Source: Halobacillus_B sp963739045 (GTDB lineage: Bacteria > Bacillota > Bacilli > Bacillales > Halobacillaceae). From it: a DNA stretch of 64,000 nucleotides. Below are positions 8,136-17,444 of the stretch, piece by piece. The DNA is taken from assembly GCA_963739045.1 (NCBI GenBank), contig CAVTYY010000005.1, positions 986,405 to 1,050,404 on the forward strand, given 5' to 3'. Below the pieces are notes generated by a model. That model ran no database searches. It worked only from the letters and a program-made list of their open reading frames with translations, and was not told where the DNA came from. The stretch's first letter is position 1. Each line of letters begins with the position of its first letter. The position numbers and the translations under genes were made by a program.

Positions 8136-9761
8136 ATGCGAATCGATCCCATTCAAATACAGCCTAATCAGAAAATAGTAAAGGACTATCGTCATGATTT
8201 TACTGCAGTACAAGATAAATTTGACTACCCTCCTTTTGAACAAGATACGTGGATAAACAGATGGAATGATCTTCAAGAGCGGGAGTTTAAACGGGAAGAA
8301 TTAGCGCGGGTTCTTCATCGAATGAATGATCAATGGCAAGCGCCCTCTTCCGCCTTTCATTCTATTGAGCGTTTGAAAGATAGGGAGAGCACGGTCATAA
8401 TTGCCGGTCAGCAGGCCGGTCTGTTAACGGGGCCGCTGTATACCGTTCACAAAGTGATTTCAATCTTACAATTAGCTAAGCAAAAGGAAGAGGAACTTAA
8501 TAAACCTGTTATCCCGGTCTTTTGGATTGCGGGAGAGGATCATGATTTCGATGAGATTAATCATGTAATGTTAAAAAGTGAAAAGCGGATGAAGAAGCAT
8601 GCCATTCACCAAGAGCCTGAGCAAAAATCTTCTGTTTCTGACTTGGATATTGATAAGGATCAAGGAATAGCCTGGCTGAATGAAATTTTCTCCATGGTCA
8701 GAGAAACGGAGATCACACAGAGTTTTTATGAACGTACACTCAAAGCATTGCAGGAATCAGCCAGTTATACCGATTTCTTTGCTAAATTAATTTATATGTT
8801 GTTTCCAGAGGAAGGGCTAGTGCTTGTGGATGCCCATCGTCCTGAGTTACGCCAGTTGGAATCAGGTTATTTCCAGTCCATGCTTGATCATAATCGAGAA
8901 ATTTCTCAAGGAGTGTATGCTGCTATTCAAAAGAATAAGCAGCAGGGCTACTCTGTTTCTCTCGACAGTGAACTTACGGATGCTCACCTTTTCTATCATG
9001 ATGGAGGGGATCGGATTCTGCTGACGAGAACAGATGACCATCACTATCAAGGCAAGAACAATGAAGTGTTCTTCACGGAGGAACAGATGAAAGAAATTGC
9101 CGAGAAAAACCCTGAGAAACTGAGTAATAATGTTGTAACCAGACCCTTGATGCAGGAAAGCGTTTTTCCGGTGCTTGGATTTATCGGCGGGCCTGGGGAA
9201 GTAAGCTACTGGTCTGTGTTAAAACCTGCATTTCAAGCGTTCGGTTTACGGATGCCGCCCGTATTGCCACGACTTTCTTTTACTCTTATTGATCGCAAAT
9301 CTGAGCAGACGATGTCCAGGCTACAGGTGGAACCTGAACGCAGTGTGCAGTCAGGCACAAGAGAAATGAAAATGAATTGGCTTGCTTCTGTCAGCTCTCC
9401 GCCAATTGAAAAGCTAAGTGAAGAAGTTAAAGCAGAAATTGATAAGATCCATAAGCCTTTAAGAGCTAAGGCGGCGGAGCTTGGAGCAGATCTCGGCGCT
9501 CTCGCTGAGACAAACCTTCATCACTTATATAAGGATGTTCAATTTCTAGAGCAGAGAATGACAAGAAGACTAGAAGAGAAGTATAAAAAAGAAATTGCCT
9601 GTTTTAATGAACTCGATTTACTTTTGCGTCCGGAAGAAGGCTTACAAGAACGTGTGTGGAGTATATTGCCGTGGGTGAATGAATATGGTGTGGACGTTTT
9701 CACAAAAATGAACAACCATCATCTATCTTTTGAACACTCCCATTATCTAGTCTTTGTATAG
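8136..9761 (+). CDS. bshC: Bacillithiol biosynthesis cysteine-adding enzyme BshC
   Basis: 541 residues from ATG 8136 with an AAAGGAG ribosome site. Characteristic BshC stretches are VIIAGQQAGLLTGPLYT (about residues 85-102), FWIAGEDHDFDEINHV, FPVLGFIGGPGEVSYW, and a long C-terminal coiled coil. BshC joins cysteine to glucosaminyl-malate to complete bacillithiol, the low-molecular-weight thiol of Firmicutes. Position before mraZ is conserved. A perfect 20-base palindrome lies 28 bases upstream and may be a control site. Confidence 0.93.
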   Translation: MRIDPIQIQPNQKIVKDYRHDFTAVQDKFDYPPFEQDTWINRWNDLQEREFKREELARVLHRMNDQWQAPSSAFHSIERLKDRESTVIIAGQQAGLLTGPLYTVHKVISILQLAKQKEEELNKPVIPVFWIAGEDHDFDEINHVMLKSEKRMKKHAIHQEPEQKSSVSDLDIDKDQGIAWLNEIFSMVRETEITQSFYERTLKALQESASYTDFFAKLIYMLFPEEGLVLVDAHRPELRQLESGYFQSMLDHNREISQGVYAAIQKNKQQGYSVSLDSELTDAHLFYHDGGDRILLTRTDDHHYQGKNNEVFFTEEQMKEIAEKNPEKLSNNVVTRPLMQESVFPVLGFIGGPGEVSYWSVLKPAFQAFGLRMPPVLPRLSFTLIDRKSEQTMSRLQVEPERSVQSGTREMKMNWLASVSSPPIEKLSEEVKAEIDKIHKPLRAKAAELGADLGALAETNLHHLYKDVQFLEQRMTRRLEEKYKKEIACFNELDLLLRPEEGLQERVWSILPWVNEYGVDVFTKMNNHHLSFEHSHYLVFV

Positions 9762-9810
9762 AACTGGTCTCCACTCGCCTCCACCAAAAAACTAGTCATT
9801 AAAACCCTTA

Positions 9811-9841
9811 AAATCCTACCTTTCGAGGCAGGATTTTTTTA
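9811..9841 (+). terminator. Terminator after bshC
   Basis: AAATCCTACC and GGCAGGATTT form a stem with a TTTCGA-type loop followed by a run of T. It separates bshC from mraZ. Confidence 0.8.
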
Positions 9842-9865
9842 TTAGTTAGAGAATGAATAAAAAGT

Positions 9866-9893
9866 AAGTGGAGAAAAGTGGGGCGATGTGGTA
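9866..9893 (+). promoter_or_regulatory. Putative MraZ operator: three 10-bp-spaced GTGG repeats
   Basis: AAGTGGAG (9866), AAGTGGGG (9876) and ATGTGGTA (9886) repeat GTGG with exactly ten-base spacing, on one helical face, 30-57 bases before the mraZ ATG. MraZ of other bacteria binds short G-rich direct repeats (TGGGN) with the same period in front of its own gene. Assignment is inferred from position and spacing. Confidence 0.6.
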
Positions 9894-9922
9894 ATGTTGT
9901 AACAGAAGGTGGGGACAGCTAT

Positions 9923-10354
9923 ATGTTCATGGGTGAATATCAACATAACATTGATACCAAAGGGCGAATAATTGTACCCTCCAAGTTTCGAGAGGATCTT
10001 GGGGAATGCTTCGTGCTAACACGAGGTTTAGATCAATGTTTGTTTGCTTACCCTATGAATGAGTGGAAGATCCTTGAAGAGAAGCTGAAGAAGCTGCCCC
10101 TTACTAAGAAAGATGCCCGTGCTTTCACCCGATTTTTCTTTTCTGGTGCTGTGGAATGTGAAGTAGATAAGCAAGGAAGAATTAATATTCCTCCACCATT
10201 AAGGAAGTATGCAGTTCTTGATAAGGAGTGCGTCGTTATTGGTGTATCGAACCGAATTGAATTTTGGAGCGGTGAAAAGTGGGAAACATATTTTGAAGCT
10301 TCAGAAGAATCATTTTCTGAAATTGCAGAGAACATGTTAGATGTTGATATTTGA
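9923..10354 (+). CDS. mraZ: Transcriptional regulator MraZ
   Basis: 143 residues from ATG 9923 (MFMGEYQHNIDTKGR), the conserved MraZ N-terminus. The frame is open to 9878, but GAAGGTGGGG at 9905-9914 places the ribosome at 9923. Two SpoVT/AbrB-like halves are visible, each with a DxKGR/DKQGR signature (near residues 11 and 83). MraZ forms rings that bind repeats ahead of the dcw operon and control it. It is the first gene of the division/cell-wall cluster here. Confidence 0.95.
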   Translation: MFMGEYQHNIDTKGRIIVPSKFREDLGECFVLTRGLDQCLFAYPMNEWKILEEKLKKLPLTKKDARAFTRFFFSGAVECEVDKQGRINIPPPLRKYAVLDKECVVIGVSNRIEFWSGEKWETYFEASEESFSEIAENMLDVDI

Positions 10355-10375
10355 TAGAGAGAGACGAGTGATTTT

Positions 10376-11356
10376 ATGTTTGAACATTACAGTGTATTAA
10401 AGTCAGAAACCATTGACCTGTTACATATAAAGCCTGACGGGGTGTATGTGGATTGTACCCTTGGCGGAGGCGGTCATTCAGAGATGATTGCTTCAAGGCT
10501 TAATCAACAGGGGAAATTAATCGCATTTGACCAAGATCAAAATGCTTTGCAGGCTGCAAAAGAGAGACTATCAGCTTATGAAGACCGTATTATTTTTGTT
10601 CATGCTAACTTTAGAAGGTTAGAATCTGAATTGAATGAGCTTGGGGTTGACCAAGTGGATGGCGTTCTTTACGACTTAGGGGTTTCAAGTCCTCAGCTCG
10701 ACGTAGACAATCGCGGGTTTAGTTATCAGAACGATGCTGTCTTGGATATGCGTATGGATCAAACAGCTCCCTTAACAGCGAAAGAAATAGTAAATGAATG
10801 GGAGTACAAAGATTTAGTACGTATCTTTTTTAAATACGGTGAAGAAAAGTTTTCAAAACAGATTGCCCGAAAGATCGAGGCTGCCAGAGAAAACAGAGAA
10901 ATAGAAACCACGGGGGAACTTGTAGAACTCATTAAAGAGGGAATACCTGCACCCGCAAGAAGAAAAGGTGGCCATCCGGCTAAACGAGTCTTCCAAGCCA
11001 TTCGTATTGCAGTAAATGACGAGCTTGGAGCTTTTCAAGATGCATTGCATCAAGCAGCTCGCGTAACAGCGGTGGAAGGAAGAATTGCTGTTATCACCTT
11101 TCATTCCTTAGAAGACCGCTTATGTAAACAAGCTTTCAAAAAATGGAGCTCAAATCCTCCTCTGCCAAAAAACATTCCAATGATTCCAGAAGATAAACAG
11201 CCACCATTTAAACTTATTACCAGGAAGCCTATCGTAGCAGAAGAAGATGAACTAGAGGATAACAGACGCTCACGTTCAGCGAAGCTTAGAGTTGTTGAAA
11301 AGATAAAGCCGTGGTCTAAAGAATTTCAATTTGAAGAAGGGTGGAAACAAACATGA
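10376..11356 (+). CDS. rsmH: 16S rRNA (cytosine1402-N4)-methyltransferase RsmH
   Basis: 326 residues from ATG 10376. The S-adenosylmethionine motif is DCTLGGGGHSE (about 26-36), and the RsmH-specific ARRKGGHPAKRVFQAIRI and VITFHSLEDR blocks follow. The enzyme adds the N4-methyl to C1402 of 16S rRNA, tuning the ribosomal P site. It follows mraZ by 21 bases and its TGA overlaps the ftsL ATG (ATGA). The ribosome site is weak (GAGACGAG). Confidence 0.96.
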   Translation: MFEHYSVLKSETIDLLHIKPDGVYVDCTLGGGGHSEMIASRLNQQGKLIAFDQDQNALQAAKERLSAYEDRIIFVHANFRRLESELNELGVDQVDGVLYDLGVSSPQLDVDNRGFSYQNDAVLDMRMDQTAPLTAKEIVNEWEYKDLVRIFFKYGEEKFSKQIARKIEAARENREIETTGELVELIKEGIPAPARRKGGHPAKRVFQAIRIAVNDELGAFQDALHQAARVTAVEGRIAVITFHSLEDRLCKQAFKKWSSNPPLPKNIPMIPEDKQPPFKLITRKPIVAEEDELEDNRRSRSAKLRVVEKIKPWSKEFQFEEGWKQT

Positions 11357-11718
11357 GTGCAGAGCAAGTGAGAAAGCAGCAGCCTTTACAACAGCCTGAA
11401 AGAAAGAAACAGGTAAAGGTAAAGGTCCATAAACAGAAATGGATAAGTACCGGTGAAAAATTCCTGTATTCGATTACTACAGCGGCCGTAATTGCCACTT
11501 CTGTATTCTTAGTTCATTTCTCCGCTTCCACCGATGGACTCAACCGGGACATCCAGCACTTAGAAGAGAAAATTGATGCCCAGCAATCTCAAAATGAGAA
11601 TCTGGCGTATCAAGTGAAAGAACTTAGCAATCCAGACCGGATACTGAAAATTGCCAAAGAAAATGGATTATCTATAAAGAATTCAGTTGTCAAGCAAGCG
11701 GGTAAAGTAACCAATTAA
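11353..11718 (+). CDS. ftsL: Cell division protein FtsL
   Basis: 121 residues from ATG 11353, which overlaps the rsmH stop as ATGA; an in-frame GTG at 11341 is less likely. It is a bitopic protein with a basic cytoplasmic segment (residues 1-34, many K/Q/R), one membrane helix (about 38-55) and an extracytoplasmic coiled coil (HLEEKIDAQQSQNENLAYQV). FtsL binds DivIC and DivIB and is a labile, limiting part of the divisome that helps activate PBP2B and FtsW. Confidence 0.92.
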   Translation: MSAEQVRKQQPLQQPERKKQVKVKVHKQKWISTGEKFLYSITTAAVIATSVFLVHFSASTDGLNRDIQHLEEKIDAQQSQNENLAYQVKELSNPDRILKIAKENGLSIKNSVVKQAGKVTN

Positions 11719-11733
11719 AAAGCTGGGTGATTC

Positions 11734-13872
11734 ATGATGAAGAGTTCCAATACCCATAAAGGCGCAGCATTATTAATTATCGTCTTTTCGCTGATATTTC
11801 TAGTAATTGCAGGTCGCTTTCTGTACATCGAAACAACTTCAAGTGTTGAAGGAGTCAATTTGAATAAATGGGCGGAAAAGGCACGAACAAGTACGTATGA
11901 AATTGATGCAGATCGAGGTAAAATCTTTGATAAAAATGGAATGGTTCTTGCTTATGACCGACCAACCTATCGAATCTACGCCATAGTAGACCCTGCGTAT
12001 TCCGACAATTTAGAGGAGCCAAAGCATGTGACAGATCCTGAAAAGACTGCTTCCGTGCTGGCTCCTTTATTAGATATGGATGAGACGGAAATAGAAAATA
12101 GAATCGAGCAGGGGATAGATGAAGGGCGATTTCAGGTGGAGTTCGGTACTCAAGGCAGAGAATTATCGCAAGACAAAATGGAAGAAATTAAAGATAAAAA
12201 ATTGAGAGGAATTCAATTTGAAGAAGAAGCGAAAAGGTACTATCCAAACGGAATGTTCGCTTCCCATGTTCTTGGATTTGCCCGCACACAAGACGGGAAA
12301 ATCAAAGGGATTACGGGAATTGAAAAACAGATGGAAAAGTACTTAAAAGAAAAAAAAGGAAAAATAAGCTATGAAAGAGATAAATACGGCACAAAACTCC
12401 TTGATCCTAAAGAAGTGATGACGAAGCCGGACGATGGAGAAAACGTTTATTTGACCATTGATCAGAAAATTCAGACATTTCTGGAGGATGCAATGAGCCA
12501 GGTGGATGACCAATACCACCCGCAGAAAATTATGGCAGCGGTTATGGATCCGAAAACGGGTCAGGTGCTTGCGATGAGTAACCGGCCAAGTTATAATCCA
12601 AATGATATTGGGAACGTTGATAACTGGTACAATGACCTGATCTCTTACCCATTGGAACCGGGATCGACCATGAAGATGTTCACCTGGGCTTCCGCTATGG
12701 AAGAAGGTGTCTACAAAGGCGATCAATTATATAAGTCTGGCTCATTTAAAGTAACCAAAAATTCTGCCGAAATTCATGATTACAATCAAACCTGGGGGAA
12801 GATATCCTATGATGAAGGGCTACAAAGGTCTTCAAATGTTGCCGCGGCAAAATTAATGTGGGATATTCTAGGTCCGGCGAAATTTCGTAATTATTTGTCA
12901 GACTTCCATTTGGATCAACCTACAGGCATTGATCTGCCAGGAGAAGAAAAAGGGAAAATTCTATATGAACGGCCGATTGAAAAAGTAACTACTTCTTTTG
13001 GTCAAGGTACTACTGTTACACCAATCCAGCTTATGACTGCGGCCACTTCGATTGCAAATGATGGAAAAATGATGCAGCCGTATGTATTAAATAAAATAAC
13101 TTCTAGTGAAAATGGCAAAACCATTAAAAAGACCAAACCCAACGTGATAGGAAAACCAATTTCCAAGGAAACCGCCTCAAAAATGCGCGACCTTCTTGGG
13201 ACTGTCATCACTGGCAAGCATGGAACGGGAGCGGACTATAAATTAAGTGATTTCTCAGTGGCTGGGAAAACGGGAACCGCTCAGATCCCTGGAGCAGGCG
13301 GTCAATACATGTACGGGCATCAGAATTATCTCTTCTCATTTATGGGTATGGCCCCTAAGGAGGATCCTGAACTGTTAATGTATGTAGCGGTGAAACAGCC
13401 TGAATTAGCTGGGGATGAGAGTGGTTCTGAACCTGTCTCCTACATTTTTGACACGGTTATGGAGAATAGTCTGCATTATTTAGATATTCAGCCTGATAAG
13501 AGCAACGAACAGCAAGTGAAGGAGCACTCCATTGAAGACGTCAGTCGGTTAACGCCGAGTAAAGCCGAAGCTAAACTAAAGGAAACTTACAAAAATGTTA
13601 CGGTTATAGGAAAAGGCGGAGATGTGGTAGGTACCCTTCCAGAGGCAGGAACAACATTACTTACGGATGAAAGAGTAATGATTATCACTGACCAGCCTGC
13701 GATGCCTGATGTTAAAGGATGGTCCTTAAGAGATGTTCATCGCTTAGCTCAAGAATTTCATTTGAAAATTGAAACGATGGGCAGCGGTTATGTAACGAAA
13801 CAAAGTATTGATCCAGGAACTAGATTGAAAAAAGACGGTTATCTAGTAGTCGAACTGGAACCGCCACAATAA
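11734..13872 (+). CDS. pbpB: Penicillin-binding protein 2B (septal transpeptidase)
   Basis: 712 residues, with two adjacent ATGs at the start. It has a membrane anchor at about 11-30, then a class B dimerisation domain with RGKIFDKNG. The transpeptidase domain has active-site S311 in GSTMK, the SSN motif near 366, and KTGTAQ with the lysine near 512. Two C-terminal PASTA repeats start near 600. It cross-links septal peptidoglycan in the divisome and is essential in B. subtilis. It follows ftsL by 15 bases. Confidence 0.95.
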   Translation: MMKSSNTHKGAALLIIVFSLIFLVIAGRFLYIETTSSVEGVNLNKWAEKARTSTYEIDADRGKIFDKNGMVLAYDRPTYRIYAIVDPAYSDNLEEPKHVTDPEKTASVLAPLLDMDETEIENRIEQGIDEGRFQVEFGTQGRELSQDKMEEIKDKKLRGIQFEEEAKRYYPNGMFASHVLGFARTQDGKIKGITGIEKQMEKYLKEKKGKISYERDKYGTKLLDPKEVMTKPDDGENVYLTIDQKIQTFLEDAMSQVDDQYHPQKIMAAVMDPKTGQVLAMSNRPSYNPNDIGNVDNWYNDLISYPLEPGSTMKMFTWASAMEEGVYKGDQLYKSGSFKVTKNSAEIHDYNQTWGKISYDEGLQRSSNVAAAKLMWDILGPAKFRNYLSDFHLDQPTGIDLPGEEKGKILYERPIEKVTTSFGQGTTVTPIQLMTAATSIANDGKMMQPYVLNKITSSENGKTIKKTKPNVIGKPISKETASKMRDLLGTVITGKHGTGADYKLSDFSVAGKTGTAQIPGAGGQYMYGHQNYLFSFMGMAPKEDPELLMYVAVKQPELAGDESGSEPVSYIFDTVMENSLHYLDIQPDKSNEQQVKEHSIEDVSRLTPSKAEAKLKETYKNVTVIGKGGDVVGTLPEAGTTLLTDERVMIITDQPAMPDVKGWSLRDVHRLAQEFHLKIETMGSGYVTKQSIDPGTRLKKDGYLVVELEPPQ

Positions 13873-13890
13873 ACAGCCATTCCCGGCAGT

Positions 13891-13919
13891 GTTCTAATCG
13901 TTTCTCAATTGCATATAGT
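13891..13919 (+). promoter_or_regulatory. Possible SigE-type promoter of spoVD
   Basis: CATATAGT at 13912-13919 resembles the SigE -10 consensus (CATACAMT). GTTCTAAT lies 13 bases upstream as a weak -35. SpoVD is a mother-cell SigE-dependent gene in B. subtilis, which supports a promoter in this 89-base gap, but the match is partial. Confidence 0.35.
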
Positions 13920-13961
13920 GATACAAGCTGACTCTACTGAACTATTAAAGGAGTTATGGTT

Positions 13962-15884
13962 ATGAAACGAGTATCGCAAGTAATTGTCAGGAAACGATTA
14001 GTCACTGTTTTTCTTGTGGGAATGGTTATTTTTATGGTTATTGCCGGAAGACTGGGCTATGTCCAGTTTGTGTTGAGCGATTTTCTTATTAACAAAGCTG
14101 AAGAGTCCTGGAGCCGGGATATCACGTTCGAACCAGAACGAGGAAAAATTTTAGATGCGAATGGAGAAGTACTAGTCGGGAACCAGTCAGCCCCTACAGT
14201 TATGGTAGTTCCGCGGCAAATAAAGGATCCAAAGGCTACAGCTGAGCAGCTGGCTCAGATATTAAATATGAGTGAAGAAAAAGCGTACAAGCATGTAACC
14301 AAAAAGATTTCGATTGAAAAGATTCATCCGGAAGGAAGAAAGATTTCAGAAGAACAAGCAGAGGCCATCCAATCTCTTGCTATGCCGGGAGTGTACATAG
14401 CCGAGGACTCTGAAAGGTATTATCCACACGGTGCCTTTCTTTCCCATGTTTTAGGGTTTAGCGGTATCGACAATCAGGGTCTCTTAGGTTTAGAAGCTTA
14501 TTACGATGACCAGCTGAAAGGAGAAAAAGGGGCCCTTTCATTTTTTTCAGATGCTAAAGGAAAGCGTATGCCGGATATGGCAGATACCTACACCCCTCCC
14601 GTAGATGGCGAAAATTTGCAGCTTACTATTGATTACCGGGTGCAATCTATTGTGGAAAGGGAGCTGGATTTAGCCCAAGCCAAGTACAACCCGGATGGGG
14701 CGGTAGCGATCGTTGTGGATCCTAAAACTGGTAAAGTAGTGGCGATGGCATCGAGGCCGAACTTCGACCCAGCTAATTACCAAGAGGTAAAACCTTCCGT
14801 ATACAATCGGAATTTACCTGTTTGGAGCACGTACGAGCCGGGATCTACTTTTAAAATTATTACTCTGGCTGCCGCTCTGGAAGAAAACAAGGTCGATTTA
14901 GAAAAAGACCAATTCTTCGATTCAGGAGCAGTTAAAGTAGACGGGGCAACACTGCATTGCTGGAAACGCGGGGGTCATGGCAGTGAGAGCTTCCTGGAAG
15001 TTGTCCAAAATTCCTGTAACCCTGGTTTTGTCGAACTTGGCCAGCGTCTCGGTAAAGATAAATTATTTGAATATATTGATCGATTTGGCTTTGGGCAGAA
15101 AACCGGTATCGACTTAGAAGGAGAAGGTAAAGGTATTCTGTTTAACCCTGATAAAATCGGTGCGGTAGAACAGGCAACCACGGCATTTGGACAAGGGGTT
15201 TCGGTAACGCCGATCCAGCAAGTAATGGCCGTTGCAGCTGCAGTAAATGGCGGTTATTACTATGAGCCTTATGTCCGTCAAGCTTGGCTCGACCCTTTAA
15301 CCGGGAAGGTTCTCGATAAAAATGAACCTAAATTACAACGAAGGGTCATATCTGAAGAAACCTCGAAAAAAGTTCGTGAAGCACTGGAAAGCGTTGTTGC
15401 TCAAGGAACAGGCCGCGGCGCTTATGTGGAAGGGTATCGGGTTGGCGGCAAGACCGGTACAGCTCAGAAAGTAGGACCGGACGGGAAGTATATGACAGAT
15501 AATCACATCGTTTCATTTATTGGTTTTGCTCCAGCAAATGATCCTCAGCTAGTCGTGTATCTTGCCATTGACAACCCGAAAAACACGGTACAATTCGGCG
15601 GAGTAGTAGCAGCACCAATAGTTGGATCTATCATGGGAGACAGCCTGCGTACTCTTGGAGTCAAGCCAAGTAAAGATGGGCTGGAAAAAGAATATGCCTG
15701 GCCCGAAGAACCGCTCGTTGAAGTTCCTAATGTCACAGGCATGAAGAAAAAAGACCTAACCCAGATGCTGGCAGATTTAAAAGTGGACGCAAGTGGTAAA
15801 GGAGATAAGGTCATTACTCAAGCACCAGCAGCGGGAGTTAAAGTGAAATCTGGATCTACGATACGAATCTTTCTAGGAAATTAA
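13962..15884 (+). CDS. spoVD: Sporulation-specific penicillin-binding protein SpoVD
   Basis: 640 residues from ATG 13962, eight bases after AAAGGAG; the ATG at 13956 is too close to that site. Membrane anchor at about 12-34, dimerisation domain with ERGKILDANG, active serine 295 in GSTFK, SxN motif as SCN, and KTGTAQ with lysine 497. One C-terminal PASTA repeat. Cysteines at about 333 (TLHCWK) and 352 (NSCNPG) correspond to the pair in B. subtilis SpoVD whose disulfide is broken by StoA to switch on cortex synthesis, so that redox control is probably conserved. It works with SpoVE. Confidence 0.95.
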   Translation: MKRVSQVIVRKRLVTVFLVGMVIFMVIAGRLGYVQFVLSDFLINKAEESWSRDITFEPERGKILDANGEVLVGNQSAPTVMVVPRQIKDPKATAEQLAQILNMSEEKAYKHVTKKISIEKIHPEGRKISEEQAEAIQSLAMPGVYIAEDSERYYPHGAFLSHVLGFSGIDNQGLLGLEAYYDDQLKGEKGALSFFSDAKGKRMPDMADTYTPPVDGENLQLTIDYRVQSIVERELDLAQAKYNPDGAVAIVVDPKTGKVVAMASRPNFDPANYQEVKPSVYNRNLPVWSTYEPGSTFKIITLAAALEENKVDLEKDQFFDSGAVKVDGATLHCWKRGGHGSESFLEVVQNSCNPGFVELGQRLGKDKLFEYIDRFGFGQKTGIDLEGEGKGILFNPDKIGAVEQATTAFGQGVSVTPIQQVMAVAAAVNGGYYYEPYVRQAWLDPLTGKVLDKNEPKLQRRVISEETSKKVREALESVVAQGTGRGAYVEGYRVGGKTGTAQKVGPDGKYMTDNHIVSFIGFAPANDPQLVVYLAIDNPKNTVQFGGVVAAPIVGSIMGDSLRTLGVKPSKDGLEKEYAWPEEPLVEVPNVTGMKKKDLTQMLADLKVDASGKGDKVITQAPAAGVKVKSGSTIRIFLGN

Positions 15885-15927
15885 TTTTTATAAAATGGGT
15901 TTCCTAGTCCCTGTATCCAGTAACTTT

Positions 15928-15936
15928 TGCTATAAT
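15928..15936 (+). promoter_or_regulatory. Extended -10 promoter of murE operon
   Basis: TGC plus a perfect TATAAT, 33 bases before the murE ATG, in the only non-coding gap between spoVD and murE. A -35 match is absent, as is common with TGn-extended sites. It would drive murE to spoVE independently of spoVD. Confidence 0.65.
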
Positions 15937-15968
15937 GGATAGGAATGTGTAAAGTTAGGATGAGATAA

Positions 15969-17444
15969 ATGAAAATTACCGAATTGTTAAAATATGTACC
16001 TTATTATAAGACGAAAAATCAAATTGAAAATATTTCCATACAAAACATCTCAATGGACTCCAGGGCGGTCAGACCTGGAGATCTATTTGTTTGCATTAGA
16101 GGTTATGAAGTAGACGGACATAAGTTTGCGCCAGATGCAGTGGAGCGTGGAGCGGCTGCTATAGTAGCAGAAGAGGAGCTTGAGGCGGAGGTCCCGGTGA
16201 TTATTGTAAATGATTCTTCCAGAGCTTTAGCTATGCTGGCGTCTGCTTATTACCATAACCCAACAGAGAAGTTGAATTTAATTGGTGTTACAGGTACTAA
16301 TGGGAAGACTTCTGTCACTTATTTACTGGACGAAATCTTCCGGGCAGACCAACAAACTACTGGGCTTATTGGGACCATTCAAATGAGTATAGCAGGTACT
16401 CCCTACCCAGTGAAAAATACAACACCCGATTCTCTTTCTTTGCAAGAAAGTTTCGCGAAAATGTGTGAAGCTAAAGTGGATACTGCTGTAATGGAAGTAT
16501 CCTCTCATGCCCTTGATCAAGGAAGAGTCTTTGGGTCTGACTTTGATGTCGCCGTTTTTACTAATCTAAGCCAGGATCATCTGGATTATCATGAAAATAT
16601 GGATGATTATTTAAGGGCTAAGTCCCTATTGTTTGCCCAGCTGGGAAACAGCTATAATGTGGAACGGGCAAAGTTTGCCGTAATTAATAATGACTCTCCG
16701 GCTGCTAAGAAGCTGATCCGGTCCACTGCACAACCCGTCCTTACATACGGGGTGAACCAGAAAGCAGATCTTATGGCAACGGATATTGATTTACATGAAA
16801 AAGGTGTGTCCTTTAGGATGGGGACACCTGTGGGTTCTATTCATATTGATAGCCCTCTTATGGGATTGTTTAGTGTATATAATATGCTTGCCTCAGCAGG
16901 AGCGGCACTGGTCAGTGGAGTTTCGCTTCAGGTAATTCAGCAGGCATTTAAACATTCAAAGGGAGTGCGCGGACGTTTTGAGCCTGTGCTTGAAGGACAG
17001 GAATTCGGCGTAGTAGTTGACTATGCTCACACTCCAGACTCGCTGGAAAACGTTTTAAAAACAATGAAAGATTTCTGTCGTGGAACGATTCACGTAGTCG
17101 TAGGCTGCGGAGGAGATCGTGACCGCTCGAAAAGGGCAGTGATGGCAGACGTTGCAATGAAATATGGGGATGATATTATCTTCACTTCAGACAATCCTAG
17201 AACAGAAGACCCTTACCGGATTTTGGAAGATATGACTAGCCATCTTTCCTCTGGCTACGAAGTCATTGAAGATCGTAAGCAAGCGATTAAGCAGGCCATT
17301 TCCAGGGCTCAACAAGGAGATATCATCTTAATTGCCGGAAAAGGCCATGAAACCTATCAGGAAATTAATGATGTTAGATATGACTTTGACGATCGTGAAG
17401 TTGCAAGAGAACTATTAAGGCATAGTAAGGAGAGTAACACATGA
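15969..17444 (+). CDS. murE: UDP-N-acetylmuramoyl-tripeptide synthetase MurE (meso-DAP type)
   Basis: 491 residues from ATG 15969. The Mur ligase ATP loop is GVTGTNGKTS (about 108-117). The acceptor-recognition motif DNPR is at 408-411, which marks enzymes adding meso-diaminopimelate; lysine-adding enzymes have a different sequence there. MurE attaches the third residue to UDP-MurNAc-L-Ala-D-Glu in the cytoplasm. Its stop overlaps the murF ATG (ATGA). It is the first cytoplasmic precursor gene of the cluster and has its own promoter upstream. Confidence 0.96.
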   Translation: MKITELLKYVPYYKTKNQIENISIQNISMDSRAVRPGDLFVCIRGYEVDGHKFAPDAVERGAAAIVAEEELEAEVPVIIVNDSSRALAMLASAYYHNPTEKLNLIGVTGTNGKTSVTYLLDEIFRADQQTTGLIGTIQMSIAGTPYPVKNTTPDSLSLQESFAKMCEAKVDTAVMEVSSHALDQGRVFGSDFDVAVFTNLSQDHLDYHENMDDYLRAKSLLFAQLGNSYNVERAKFAVINNDSPAAKKLIRSTAQPVLTYGVNQKADLMATDIDLHEKGVSFRMGTPVGSIHIDSPLMGLFSVYNMLASAGAALVSGVSLQVIQQAFKHSKGVRGRFEPVLEGQEFGVVVDYAHTPDSLENVLKTMKDFCRGTIHVVVGCGGDRDRSKRAVMADVAMKYGDDIIFTSDNPRTEDPYRILEDMTSHLSSGYEVIEDRKQAIKQAISRAQQGDIILIAGKGHETYQEINDVRYDFDDREVARELLRHSKESNT

